Assembly: GCF_004798865.1 (NCBI RefSeq)
Contig: NW_025336346.1
Location: forward strand, 2,756,176-2,820,175
Reading direction: 5' to 3'
Length of the DNA stretch: 64,000 nucleotides
Origin: Varanus komodoensis
Taxonomy: Eukaryota > Chordata > Lepidosauria > Squamata > Varanidae
Position numbers and translations under genes: made by a program. The notes under the pieces are model-generated. The model saw nothing but the letters and a program-made list of their open reading frames with translations. It did not search any database and was not told the DNA's origin. Position 1 is the stretch's first letter. Each line of letters starts with the position of its first letter. Of this stretch, positions 24,501 through 35,337 are shown in pieces.

Positions 24501-27500
24501 ATTCTAAGTAAGAATGAAATAAAATGGGAAGCAAAATGAGGCATGTTAGATAGCACAAGCTTTGTTGGCCTTCCTTCCTCCATCTTTGCTGGACTGGTGG
24601 TCTTTTCTGGCATCTCCAGTGTTACCTAGGAAGGAAGTAGAGATGGATTCCTGGATGTTTCTTTAGTCCCTTCCATGCCTCTGTGATGTGATCTTGATGT
24701 CACCTTTGAAACAGCCTTTACTGCCCGTGCGTAGCCACTTGTCTTAAAACCACCTTAAAATATTGCCCCAGATGGCACTGTCCCAATGTTGAAAGCGCAT
24801 CTCGCACTCGAGGTGCCCACCATCCCAGACCTCTTTATCACCCCCCGTGTTTGGTCTTGTATGTGTCTGGCATCATTTGCACATTTTGTACCTGAAAAGA
24901 GGCCAACGCTGTCTCTCCCTTCTCTCAGGGAAAGGGGAGGAACAGTCCCTGGCTGCTACAGTTCTTACACTATTGTGCCTTCAGATGGGCTCAGGGCCCG
25001 AGGGGGAGGAGGTCTTCCGCAGCCTGAAGCCCCTCCTCGTCACCATCCTGACGGACGCCTCGGCGAGCCCGGTTGCTCGGCAAAGCGTGAGTAGCCCCTT
25101 TTCCTTCTGCCTTGAGTGCCTCGGGGAAGGGAGGCGTTACCTGGGTCTGTGGAAAAGTATCCAGGACTTTTGACAGGACAACGTTGACCTTCTCTTCCTC
25201 CCTCCCTGCCAACAGTGCGCCACAGCCCTGGGGATGTGCTGCTATATCGCTGCTGCAGACATGGAGGTGATGTATGCTAGAGCTGGAGCCTTTTCAGTGC
25301 ATGAATTTGAGTTTGCTTTGCAAGATGGTCATTCAGATCAGTTAAAATCATTCATGTTAACACACCCGCCGTCTGCCTAATGGTGATAGATGATCTGGCT
25401 GACCTTATTCCACAAATTGATACATAATACCCAACCATTTCTGGAAGTCTGGATGGAATTCATTCTTCCCTTTGGGAACAAAGTATAAATTGCCATTTTC
25501 TTCATCACCATGATAGCCCATGTCGTCTTTATACACTATATCAGAAACGGGATGTATGCTGTTTTCCCGGCTTTGGCTGAAAGGATCCTTGTAGCTACTG
25601 ACGTATAATTCACTGCCCCCAAAGTCTCTAGAGTTCTGATCTTCAGTATCTGCCAGTAGTGTTGTTGCTGGAATTAACTGTAGCTCATAGCCTGTAATTT
25701 CTATGATGCTATGCATTCTCTTCTTCCAATATTCCTTACTCAGATTACAATGCAGCCACAGGCTCCGCTACCATTATGCATCTACTGCCTAATCCGCTGC
25801 CGAAAATATCCTTAGTATCCTGGCTGCTATATAATTCCACACGCTTACTATTTTATAAAGCTTTTCTCTTGAAGCTACCTTTGATGCAATCCACAAATCT
25901 TTGAACACAATACCAGAGTTACTCTAAAGTCATTATTTCAAATTCTCTGTCCTACCGTTGTTTAATTATCATAAGAAATTTCTTTACTGGGCTTAGCTAA
26001 ATAATTTATATGAATTTACTGTTTATTTCATTTTTAAATGCTGCTCTTTCTCATGGCAGTTTACATGGAGGGTGCCTATTTTATGCCACAACAGCCCTGC
26101 AGGGTAGACTAGGTTAAGAAATACAGGTTGGGTCAAGATACAATTGAATGGAATTTAAACCTGGGTCTGCCTGGTCCAAATTCAATGTTGTAACCACTAC
26201 ACTACACTTATTCTGGTTAGACTATCAGACTAGATCAGCTTTCTTTCTCATACTGATCCTTGGAGCCTGCCAGGTATAGATTAGCCGGGAGTTAACATGG
26301 TGGACAATGCCACAGTTTGAAATCTTTTTGGATGCATTTTGTGCTGTGAGGCAAACACTGGCATGTGTTTGCAAGCCCATCCATTTTGTACTGAGAAACA
26401 GCCCTCTGGCCACTCGCATAGTCCACTCTGTGAGGAGGAACAAGGGCTGAGAGTAACATGAGAAATGCCTCCTTCCAGACAGAGTTAACTAACAACATGC
26501 ATGGGGCTCAGGGAAGTTTAACTGCACCTGGGAAGGCAGAAACTCTCCGGTTCAGTAGCCAGCAGGACCTGGGAGCAAATGCCATCCTGAGCCCCAGCAG
26601 AATTTGCTGAGCTGGTTAACTAGCAGCTCTTTTTGTTCCTATTCCTTAAAATTACATTCTCTAAAATGACTATTTAAGAATTGCATGTATAGCCTGCACT
26701 TTTCCTCTTGCAAGGAAGCCAAGGCAGTTCACACGACCCTCTTCCTCTCCATTTTGTCCTCACAACAGTGACCTTTCAAGGTGGGTTAGACTGAGAGTCT
26801 GTGACTGGCCCAAAGCTACCCAGGGAGCATCATGGCTGAGTGGGGCTTAGAACCCAGATCGCCCAGGCACCCAGCCCAAGACTTTAACCCCCACAACACA
26901 CCGGCTCTTGCTGGCTTTTGTTGCTCATGTGAGAACCGACTGATGCCTGTCTCCTTTCCAGGACCTGGTCTCTTGCCTTGGGTGCTTGGAGGGAATCTTT
27001 GGCCCTTCCTGCAGCAACGATACCAGCTTAGTGCCCTCCCATCACAGTCCTCTACTCCAGACCTTGCATTGCAATGCACTCCAGTCGTGGTCCCTGCTCC
27101 TCACCATCTGCCCAGGCACCCAGATCAAGAAGATCCTGGACAAGTGAGTGACCCATCTTGTCAGGCAGCATTTCTTCTGACGGAGAAAGCCCTCCTTTTG
27201 CCTTATTCAGTTCTAGCTCTCAGCAGAACATGTCGAAAACTTGGAGGTAACGGTTGAATGAAGAGAGGTCACAATTGCCCGTGTTAAGTTTATCTGCCTG
27301 GCTATGAGGAATTGGGGCTGCGTGCTGAGAAAAGGGTAGGGGCACAACTTCCCCACAAAATGGAATTGCTGGTTGGTGGTGATGGCTTATTCCTTTACTT
27401 TGCCAGACATCAACTAAGGACAGGTGCCTAAGATCTGCTTTTTTCCCTGTTCCTCCCAAAACCGTTTTCCTGTTGAGTCTGTAAGCCTAAACCTAAGTCA

Positions 27501-30500
27501 CTAAGCCTGGCTCATTATTGATATTTGTAAGTTGAAGTGCAAAGTAATGATACTGTAATAAATAAATCGCGCTTCTTTCTTCCACAGTCATTTACCTAAG
27601 TTGCCTCTGATGCTGTCCAGTGATAATGTCAACCTTCGGATTGTGGCGGGTGAAACAATTGCACTTCTGTTTGAATTGGCCCGAGACATGGAGGTACACG
27701 ACTGCTCTTCTCGTTCTTGCATGTGTGTCCTTGTGTGTGAATGGCCAGTGTCTAATCATCAGAGAACCTTTGTGTTCTCAGGCGGTGTGTCAGCAGGTGC
27801 AGAGGGGGAGGAAACAACATGGGGGAAAGGCCATGTCCTGTTGGTAGGCTTCCCAGGGGCACCTGGTTGTCCACTGTAGGACCTGAATGCTGGCCTAGGT
27901 GAACACCTGGTCTTACTCAGCAGGAATGATGCTGTAGACCCTTTTCCAACAATTCAGAAGGATACTCTGTGAAGAACTTGAAGCCTGCTTTGGAGTCATT
28001 GTTAACCAGCTCTAAGTTACATCCAGTATTCCCAACTAGTTTCCTTAATAATATGGAAGGAGACGATCCCTTGAAGTCATTCCTGGGGTCTTCCCTGGCT
28101 TGGTGCTGCTCCAAGACCGACCTTAGATGGCTTAGTCTTGAGTAAAATGGTGCCACACCTAAATTTGGGTATTGGCACTCCATCCTTCCCCAACCAGCCA
28201 TCCTCCTGATGCTCTGGACTACAACTCCCAACATTCTTGACTGGCTGGGGCTGATGGGACTTGATGTCAAAAATATCTGGGGAGCACATGGCTGAGCATG
28301 GGAGCTGCATGCTGTCAGTAGCTGTGCCAGATCAGTGGACTGGGCACATGGGGTGCTGCCCCTTTATAGTTACCGAGTAGGAAGGAGGAAGACCCCAGGT
28401 GGAGTGGGGGGAGTGTGGGGAGAGTGGAAGATGGATATGCGTCACTCAGAGTCTCTTGGATAGACCGTGGCCTGCAAGCTGAAGCTTCCATTTGGCATCT
28501 GATCTCATCTTTGTCCCAGGAGGATTTCTATTACGAAGACACGGACCTGCTGTGCACAAAACTGAAAGCTCTGGCCACAGACAGCAACAAGTACCGAGCC
28601 AAGACAGACCGGCGCAAGCAGCGCTCCATCTTTCGTGACGTGCTGCATTTCATTGAGGTGCCTTGCCAGGCTCTCGCCATTCTCATGTCGTGGTCTGTAG
28701 GGGGTCTTTTCCATTCAGCATCAGTGCAGCCCTTAATCCCCCAGAAAGCAAAGGCACGGGGACTTGACCCTACTACAGACACTCACATTCCCATAATCAC
28801 ACTGACCTGTGAAGCACAAGCTATGATTACTCACTAGGGAGGAAAAGCGCAGAGTTTGATGCCTTGCCTTGTTTTTCAGGTTGCTTCCCATGTCCCCAGG
28901 CTATGGCCTTGCATTCGAACTAGGTTCCAGAGTCCAGCTCAGATTCAAGCTCTGGACTTCCTGGAAATCTGGAGGGCTTCCCCTCACCTCCGGAACCGAG
29001 CAGAGTTCCTCATGCCTGTGCCCCCTCGATACCGAAAGCAACAGCAGCCAGCACTGTTTGGGGCAGCTCTGTGAGCTGCTGCTCAAGGCACTGCACTGAG
29101 GAAGCAGTATAACGGGGTGCCCAGTTGGCGTCTTAGCGGAGACGCCGTGCACAGGTGCTCGCGTAGAATCGGAAATGCCCCAAGGGGGTTATCCGGCCGT
29201 GCCCTTAGTGCCTGCAAAGTGCCAGTCACACCTTGCCTTCCCTGAGGGTGCGCAGTGCCAAGCGTTTCTCTTCAGTTATGAGGGATCTGAGGGTGCGGGT
29301 GGCATGAGCGCCTGTTCTCTGCAGAGTCCCCCAGTATGTTTTCCCCTGCTCCAGAACGGGGAGTGCCATGAGGAGACCATCAAGTTTGGACTGGAATGTA
29401 TGTATGTGGACAGCTGGGCAAGGAGGAGAACATACAACGCCTTCAAAGAGGCACTTGGCTCCGGGGTCAGGCACCATCTGCAGGTGAGCACAGTGGGGCA
29501 GGGATCTCTGCTGGGGGCGTTTGCCACCGAGGGAAGAAATCGGGGTGGGGGCACAGTTGTGTGGGGTCTAACTGTGGGGAGCTGCTCTGGTGTTTTTCTT
29601 CTAGCTCCAAGCTGTTCTGTCTTTTCATCCCTAGAACAACGAGCTGCTGCGGGAAATATTTGAGCTGGGCCCTCCACTTGTGCTGGACCCTGCGGCTATT
29701 AAAGCCAGCAAGATCTCACGTTTTGAGAAGGTACATCAGCCGTGTTGCCACCTGCTGCCATGCTGGGTTTTGTCAGGCTGGGGGTCTCTCTGAGAGCAGT
29801 CTGTTGTGCACCTTTTCCCCACCAAGGGCATCCAAGCACAGGCACCTGGAAGCGCTGCTAGGAAGCAGCTGGGGCCCACCCTCAGTCCAAAGGCTGAAAT
29901 GCAAGTCTCCAGGCCCCACAAGGCCAGCAGGGGAAGGGTTCCGCCTTCTCACCGTCTTGTGAATGTCCCGGGGGCATGTGGCTGGTTGCTGTGGCTAATA
30001 TACACTGCTGCCTCAGAGCACCTGAACCCAGTCTGGTGTCCTCCAGGTGTGCTGGACCACAACTTCCATTGCTCCTATCCCGAGAATGGTGGAAGCTGCA
30101 GTCGGATCCATCTGGAGGGCACACGGTTGGGAAGGCTGGCTCTGCCATGCCTCTTGGCCTGACCTAGCAGGGTTTTTCCAGTGCTCTTGCTTTGCTGTGT
30201 TTTCCATGGCAAAGACAGAGCTAATGATAGTCAGTCTCCCACCTGAGTGTGGCAGCCATCGTCCCGTGTGTATACACAGACATTACTCCAACGGGGTCTA
30301 ACAGAATTAAATCCTTAGTTTCACTGTGCCCCTTGTGTTCTTAAATTTCTCAGTCTGAAATCTCCTTAGCTAATTTTCTATTTGTCTCCCACCTCTCTCT
30401 TTTTCTCTTCACCCTCACCAGCACCTGTACAACTCAGCTGCCTTCAAGGCCCGGACAAAAGCAAGGAGCCGCGTTCGAGATAAGCGTGCCGACATCCTTT

Positions 30501-30502
30501 GA
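9562..30502 (+). CDS. IFRD2: IFRD2, interferon-related developmental regulator 2 (complete, 12 coding exons)
   Basis: HEAT/ARM-like repeat protein. Mammalian IFRD2 binds idle ribosomes in the mRNA channel and represses translation. Coding exons: 9562-9607, 20798-20914, 21971-22055, 23905-24029, 24929-25086, 25216-25266, 26962-27143, 27588-27693, 28520-28657, 29355-29483, 29635-29730, 30422-30502. All have AG/GT borders and compatible phases; total 1314 nt, 437 residues (human 442). Start MPRKRRGDG aligns with human MPRARKG; the frame is open upstream, so the start rests on homology. Landmarks: SDDEAASE acidic N terminus; DEQAQQEDVEDKLKEY; KIRQVALENLRL; LDFLLERRLT-like block; NLRIVAGETIALLFELARD; LATDSNKYRAK; DSWARRRTYNAFKE; and the basic C terminus FKARTKARSRVRDKRADIL. 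IFRD domain about residues 40-340, IFRD_C about 385-437. Intron 1 is 11.2 kb. No break seen. Confidence 0.97.
10570..10665 (-). repeat. Fragment of the dispersed 'ggatcagaccaaaggtccat' family
   Basis: The minus strand resembles the common reptilian repeat that reads pathway gatcagaccaaggtccatc then catcctgtt. Other fragments are at 21135-21300, 27800-27935 and 53640-53800. Old and diverged. Confidence 0.45.
10759..10809. repeat. Short direct repeat (20 bp, two copies, about 31 bp apart)
   Basis: cttctttgtatatgctcaga occurs at about 10759 and again at about 10790 in IFRD2 intron 1. A small local duplication. Confidence 0.8.
11985..12400 (+). mobile_element. BovB/RTE LINE, 5'-truncated 3' end
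   Basis: An open frame at 12148-12387 encodes CFGHLMRRKDSLEKSLMLG and RRRGWQRMRWLDGVTEA, ending GVAMGQTRLRD. This is the conserved C terminus of the BovB ORF. It is followed by ggtcagacacgacttcgcga and a caacaacaa tail. This family is abundant in squamates and is a main reason for assigning the host there. It lies in IFRD2 intron 1, sense orientation. Confidence 0.92.
13130..13369 (+). mobile_element. Probable LINE (L2-like) 3' UTR fragment
   Basis: Contains ggctttctcagttatttcgg, cccaagttgttcagagctgt and ends gtggtatagaaaataaataa, like L2-type 3' ends of squamates. No coding part. Moderate certainty. Confidence 0.45.
13370..13424. repeat. (GAAT)n microsatellite, about 13 units
   Basis: Uninterrupted aatg units grown from the aaataaataaat tail of the preceding LINE-like fragment. 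Confidence 0.97.
15183..15393 (-). repeat. tRNA-derived SINE (GATATAAAT-tailed family)
   Basis: atttatatcctgcctttttc at the left end, gtgaggtaggttgggctgag in the middle, and ccaccaccctggctct at the right end. Reverse orientation, in IFRD2 intron 1. Confidence 0.85.
21135..21300 (+). repeat. Dispersed repeat fragment ('gctggatcagaccaaggtcc' family)
   Basis: agaagagctgtgctggatca then gaccaaggtccatccagtc, and downstream ccatgaaagccctgagcagg acatgagcgcagcag. A well-known reptilian repeat pattern, in IFRD2 intron 2. Confidence 0.7.
21565..21640 (-). repeat. 3' fragment of the GATATAAAT-tailed SINE
   Basis: tttattagttttatatttca then acaaagaactcaaagcagct matches only the 3' third of the family. 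Confidence 0.65.
22094..22149. repeat. Perfect tandem duplication, 28 bp x 2
   Basis: The 28-bp unit beginning attttgccaaagcagagctt is repeated head to tail without mismatch, 39 bp after the donor of IFRD2 exon 3. A recent small duplication. Confidence 0.95.
25408..25743 (-). other. Unrecognised antisense open frame in IFRD2 intron 6
   Basis: Frame of about 103 residues from its Met at 25716 (about 112 if read from the preceding stop). The composition is protein-like and acidic with many aromatic residues, for example DIVYKDDMGYHGDEENGN and FHPDFQKWLGIMYQFVE. There is no low-complexity or repeat character and no family I can name. No splice sites or promoter are evident. It could be a fragment of a retro-copied gene, an unknown mobile element, or chance. 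Confidence 0.3.
26035..26207 (-). repeat. Old, degraded copy of the GATATAAAT-tailed SINE
   Basis: Recognisable by acaacagccctgcagggtag, aatttaaacctgggtctgcc and gtaaccactacactacact. Confidence 0.6.
26670..26909 (-). repeat. tRNA-derived SINE directly upstream of IFRD2 exon 7
   Basis: tcctcttgcaaggaagccaa, tcacaacagtgacctttcaa and cacaacacaccggctcttg. The copy ends 53 bp before the exon 7 start, so its sequence forms part of the branch-point region. Confidence 0.8.
27800..27935 (-). repeat. Dispersed repeat fragment, reverse orientation
   Basis: tggtaggcttcccaggggca then cctggttgtccactgtagga matches the reverse of the family seen at 21135 and 53640. In IFRD2 intron 8. Confidence 0.6.
28180..28300. 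repeat. Short interspersed semi-palindromic repeat ('ggactacaactcccaac')
   Basis: cttccccaaccagccatcct, ggactacaactcccaacatt, tggctggggctgatgggact and tctggggagcaca. The two halves are partly inverted repeats of each other. Related stretches: 30035-30155, 51635-51715 and 62990-63100. Probably a non-autonomous DNA element. Confidence 0.6.
30035..30155. repeat. Short interspersed semi-palindromic repeat
   Basis: gtgctggaccacaacttcca at one side and ccatctggagggcacacggt then tgggaaggctg at the other. Same family as 28180-28300, in IFRD2 intron 11. Confidence 0.55.
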
Positions 30503-31109
30503 CGGGGGCTGCTTTCCTCCTGCCTTCCCTACAAGCCAATGAACTACAGACCTGGACCACTGTGAACGCTGCGGGGGGAGGAAGAGCCTGGGCTGAGGGG
30601 CTCCCATGCCCTGGCTCATTCAGGAACCAGGCTTGTGCCATGGCCCCTCAGCCCTCCCCCCTTGCCTGGAGGCTTTTATATATGTACAGAACGATATTTA
30701 AATGTCTTGGATCTTTGAATCATGGTGGGATGGCAATGGGCAGGTGCCATTTTTATTTTTTTAACCAAAAATCTAGATGAGGTTGGGTAGTGGGGAGATT
30801 TATCCCCTCCACCACTGGTTTTTTAAGCCAGTGACTTTTTTAGCCTCCTTTCCCTGTCTTCATTGCTGAATGCCTTCTGCAGTTGCTCTTGCGGTGCGTG
30901 TGGTGAGCGCAGGACTGGATCTTCTCGGCTGGGGACTTTCTTGGCAATGAACTCAGCATGAGGGGTTGGTTCAGTGTGACTGCAGTGTCCACAGTGAAGG
31001 CAAGGAAGGGAGTGGCTTGAGGTTGGGTGCCTTGGGGTTCTGCCCCTCCTGTGTGGAAGGTGTTTTTGCCTTGGATGGATGAAATGTACTCCAGAGATCA
31101 GTATAGTTC

Positions 31110-31115
31110 ATTAAA
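31110..31115 (+). terminator. Putative IFRD2 poly(A) signal ATTAAA
   Basis: First plausible poly(A) hexamer variant after the IFRD2 stop. It gives a 3' UTR of about 630 bases and is followed by the GT-rich ggttggactgagagaagggg. Inference only. Confidence 0.4.
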
Positions 31116-32109
31116 AGGTTGGACTGAGAGAAGGGGGTTCTACCACTTCTCTGCTCATGCAGCTGCCTATTCTTCATCGTTCGCCCAGCGAGCTTCGTGA
31201 CTGCCCAGGCAGGCGCTGCTTTGGGTCCGGAGAGGGCCACCAAAGCTGCATGGAGGCTGGGGGCCCTTTGCGGCCTCGGCTCCCACCCTGTTGTCCAAGC
31301 TGCAAGGCAGGTGCATCGAACAGACTCGCTTGCTCCTTGGATAGGACTCGTCCCTGGAGAAGATGCTGTCTTCTGAGCGGTGCTGCAAAGTGGTCCAGTG
31401 CAGCTGTGCATCACGCTTGCTCCAGCCCCTGCCAGGGCACCGAGGTGCCGCTCCATCTGCACAGTGCTCTGCCGCTGAAGCCAACGGCAAGTCTCTTTCC
31501 CCTTGGCTTCTCCTCCTTCCCAGCCAATTGGCTGCTTGCTCCCGCACGCCCCTTGCCACCGACAACGGGTTTCCCTCCTCCAATTCCCGCCTCCAGGAGC
31601 CCAGCTAAGAGCAGCTGGCCCACCGCCAAAGCAGGCATCAAGGCAAGAGGGAGCCCCGCGGCAGGAGGAAGCCTCACTTGGGGTGATCGGGGGTCGCCTT
31701 GCAGTGAAGAATCCATTGCAGCCCCTCTCTGGTGCCCTGGGCACGACTGCCCCTCATGGCTCGCTCTCATTTTTTTACTGTTTTGCTGTTCATGCTTGTG
31801 GCTGCTTCCCCCCACCCCTTTCTGGAGAGCAGCCCTGCTTGGATGGCTGAAAAAGAAAGCCGACCAAAGCCATACCTCAGTGCAAAGAAAGATCCTTCTG
31901 TTGGTCCCATAATCATGGGTACCCTGTTGCCTCCTCTTCTGGTGGCTGCCATTTTTGCTAGCTCTCCCCTTAAATGTTGGCCAAGCCTGGCTGCAGTGCA
32001 GCCTGGAGCATCTTTTCTCTAGCTAAAGGCTACTTCTTAGCAAACTCTGCAAATGCTGTAAGGATCCTTCAGTGAGAGAAGCACAGCCTGGCAGCAGAAA
32101 CTTGAGGGT
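31116..32109. other. GC-rich gap between converging IFRD2 and LSMEM2
   Basis: No recognisable gene. Long frames of about 250 codons are open on both strands over the same DNA (about 30971-31912), as expected for GC-rich, stop-poor sequence. Neither frame resembles a known family. Confidence 0.55.
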
Positions 32110-32115
32110 TTTATT
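32110..32115 (-). terminator. Putative LSMEM2 poly(A) signal AATAAA
   Basis: tttatt on the plus strand, that is AATAAA on the minus strand, 469 bp beyond the LSMEM2 stop codon. The spacing fits a normal 3' UTR. Confidence 0.5.
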
Positions 32116-32583
32116 TTGTGCTGTCAGGCACTTCTGCATAGGTGCTCCATTGGCAAACCATTAAATAATCATAGAGTGAAGCAGAGCGAAAAAACAGAGA
32201 AGATGGAGGTGATGTCTTTTAAAATGCTGTGGAGGAAGGAAAGGAAGAGTGGCTGAGATGCTGCCCTTGGTGGGAGGCTGCTGAGCAGACCCCCCCCCAC
32301 CCCCAATTGCTTTACTCCTCGGTAGGACATCTGCCTGCCTGCCTGCCCCCTCTCCGCCTGAGGCAGCCTCAAGGTCTCCAGCTTTTGCTTCCAATAAGAC
32401 ACACGAACCTCACAAGACCCACCCGTGATTCAAAAGAGCTTTTTTTTTAAGCTTCTGGGATCACACAGTCCAAACCAGCACAGGTCAGTGTCCAAAAGGT
32501 GCCAAGCAGTGAGTTGGTGTCCCCTCTTCTGTCGCACTGGAATTGAGCGCCCCCAAAAGGAGGCTGTGGGTGAGCAGTGCAAC

Positions 32584-35337
32584 TCAGGTTTGAGCCCCGG
32601 GCTCGCTGGCGTTGAGCTGCCTCCAGAGCTGTACGCTCACAGCTCTCATCTGCCGGATGGCCTCTTCTTGGGACTCCAGCCACTGGCTGAGGACACGGAG
32701 TGACTCGCGCTGCAGGACTGTGGAAGAGAAAGGGAGATGGCATGGCTGTGTTGATCGCTTACTGAGCCCCTCTGTTCTGCAGGTATTTTCAACAGTGACA
32801 CATTCTGTGCAGCTGTGCCCAGGAACCTTCAACCTGTGTGCTATCGCTGGTTCAGCGTACTGGTTGCACTGTTGCGCTTTGTGCTGGTCTCACTGGTGTT
32901 GGCCCCAGCTAGCATACACAGTGAGCAAGGGCAGTGGGCGCTTGCTGGTGGGCATGCGAGGAGACCTGCCTGCAGTCCAAGTAGCACACTCGGGGCCTGT
33001 GCAGCTGTGAGTGCCCGCCGCTTTCAAAGCCCCAGCCCTTTTGGGCAGTGCGTCCGTGGGCAGAGGAGCGGCCACTCGCTGCCACGGAGCTGTCCTGTGC
33101 TTCCGGGCTCCTGCATTCCCCTTTCGGAGGGAAACTCTCCACCTAAAGATCATCCCTGACAATCGTGTCGTCCTTGGGTGCTGGACAGAGTGCAGGGGGC
33201 AGTAGACGTGCATGTTGCCTTAACAAAAGCAAACGGGAGTCCTCCCCGTTGCTCCACCACTTGCAAAGCACTCGAGGCGTTTTACTGGTGGGCAGCCTCC
33301 ACTGGTGTCATTCCACAAGCTGCAAGAGCGCTGGTGGAGCTCTGCTGAAACTTCCCGTTGCACAAGCAGTTGGACAAGAGCAATGCACAGAAGTCAGTTG
33401 CACAGTAGATTGCGCAAATGGGCTTCACAGAGTCACTGGAGTTGGATTCTTTTATATACAGTTCAGAACTTAGTCTCAGCTGCTGCTATAATTTGCAGAG
33501 TGACACAGCTGGATACTGCCCAGGGTATTTAGGAAACCTGCTATGAGAGCCATGGGTGGAGTGGAGCACAATGCTTTGGTATGATTCTGATGGCAAAAGG
33601 CCACTTGCGAGGGGCTGGAAGTCTACATAATACAGCCCTTTCATTGTTCTCCCCTTATTTCCAGTGGTGGTTGAAAGAGGGCTTGGAAAAGCCAGCTGTT
33701 GCATTGTGTTGATCAGGTGTGCACATTGCCTAGATGCTGCTTTTTAGAGTTTCCCGTGCGGTTGGGTCCTTGAGTCTTACATGGCATCGCTACAAAATCT
33801 AGGCCAATGACTTTCCCAGCAAACTGAGTATGGGAAAGCAAGGCTGGTCCTCTATGGATCCAGCCAAAGCTGCACATTTGAAAGAGGGTGCATAGGAACT
33901 CCAATGCCAAACAGAGTAATTAAGAAAGGATTTATGGTGGATAGACACTCTTGGAATTGGTTATTAATTTTAGTGCTACTGATAGATGTCTCACTCTTCT
34001 TCCAAAGTCCTCTGAGAGGCTTAACCATACTTATAAAAATACAATAGACAGCTTGACCCAAATGCTGAACCAAAACTGGTCACTGTCAACAGCTCCACCA
34101 GCAGCTGTCGTTCCTGCCCACGGGGCACTAAATGTTAGCCGGGGGTGGGGGGAGGCTAGCCTGGCTGCTCCTGTTCCCTGTCCCCGCTCCGAAATTTCCT
34201 TCCTACAGTTTGGAAGGGCTGCATGTTAGTAGGATGGTGTACAGTGCGAGCTGCTCTTTTAAACTCTCTGTATGTTAGTGATGGATGTCCAAGCAACTAA
34301 ACCATTCAGCAGCACAGTCTGACACTGTGGCACGTTCCCCGTCATACAGCCTCCAAGCTGGGACCTTTTGGACCTTAACATGCTTGGGTCCCACAGTGCC
34401 ATTCTCATCGCTTGCCCTCCAGTGGCTATGCTGCCCCCTGATTCTCTGCTGCTCAAGCGGAACCCACTGGAGCCAAACCTACCGCTCAGATAGACCGCCA
34501 GCGTGGCCAGGCCAAGGCTGGCCACTACCAGCACGCCGAGGAGAGCGAAGAAGCCTGTGGGGCAGCACGTGGGGCTGAAGCAGGGGCAGCAGAAGAAATC
34601 GGGGGCAATGTGCAAATTCTGGACTGGCAGGAAGGAGGGGTCCTCTTCATTCGGGAAGAAGAAATGCTTGGAGGAAGCACTGTGCGGAGTCCAGGGGGTG
34701 TTAGGCTGAGATTGGCTGCTCCCTGAAAAAAGAAAGGAGAAACACAGGAGCTGGGGGGATAGAACAGCTGCTACTGTTGAGTATTTTTGTCTTTTTACTC
34801 CTTGAAGGTGCCCATGATGACAAACAATAACACTTTTCCTCATTTCCATGTTATCCTCACAGCAGCCCTGCAGTGTGGGTTAGGCTAAGAGTAAGTGATT
34901 GGTCCAAGGTCATCTCGTAAGCTTCACGGCCAAGTGGGGACTAGAGCTCTGCTCTCCTGCATCCCAGCCCTCTGGCGAGCCACTGCAGCAAACTGGCTCT
35001 GGCATGGCCAGCCCATGCACCGTCCCAGGCGGGCTCCGCCCACGGGGTCCTATTTTCACGGTGAAAAGCCATTGCTGTACTTTTCGGAAGTGCTGCGTGC
35101 ACAGTGCACGCCAGGTGGGCTTGGCTTCCCTGGGCATGGCAGCTGGATGCTGCCCCGGATCCGGTTAGGATGCTGTGGAGGACATACTGTACCTTCCGAA
35201 GCCTTGAAGCCCTCCGGTCTGCCGGATGCGTAGTGCAAGTCGCTAATGGATTCCACTGCATGCAGGTTGATTTCTGCCCTGTCAGTGTCGCAGGGCTCAA
35301 CAAGCTCCCTATCCGAGGAAGTGGCCTCCTTCACCAT
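32584..35337 (-). CDS. LSMEM2: LSMEM2, leucine-rich single-pass membrane protein 2 (3 coding exons)
   Basis: Small single-pass membrane protein of unknown molecular role; in human it lies tail to tail with IFRD2, as here. Coding exons on the minus strand: 35337-35193, 34722-34483, 32717-32584. All splice borders are AG/GT, both junctions are phase 1, and the total is 519 nt, 172 residues (human about 164). Residues 1-48 are acidic and include AEINLHAVESISDLHYASG. Residues 91-102 are cysteine-rich (FFCCPCFSPTCC). Residues about 105-127 form a membrane segment (GFFALLGVLVVASLGLATLA). Residues 129-172 form a leucine-containing helix (LQRESLRVLSQWLESQEE). The ATG lies only 5 bp after a good acceptor (ctttttgtgcag), so an upstream noncoding or short coding exon must exist and was not located. 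Identity rests on domain plan, size and the neighbour. Confidence 0.9.
34845..35000 (-). repeat. GATATAAAT-tailed SINE, 3'-deleted copy in an LSMEM2 intron
   Basis: tcctcacagcagccctgcag, ggttaggctaagagtaagtg and gcaaactggctct. Reverse orientation with respect to the plus strand, thus sense with LSMEM2. Confidence 0.75.

Noticed and set aside
27144-28519. Frames running out of IFRD2 exons into introns
   Set aside because: They are extensions past good donor sites; the IFRD2 homology stops exactly at the GT.
30971-31912. Overlapping frames of about 257 (minus) and 251 (plus) codons just past IFRD2
   Set aside because: GC-rich, stop-poor DNA open on both strands at once; no domain, no splice logic, low-complexity composition. 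They overlap the IFRD2 3' UTR.
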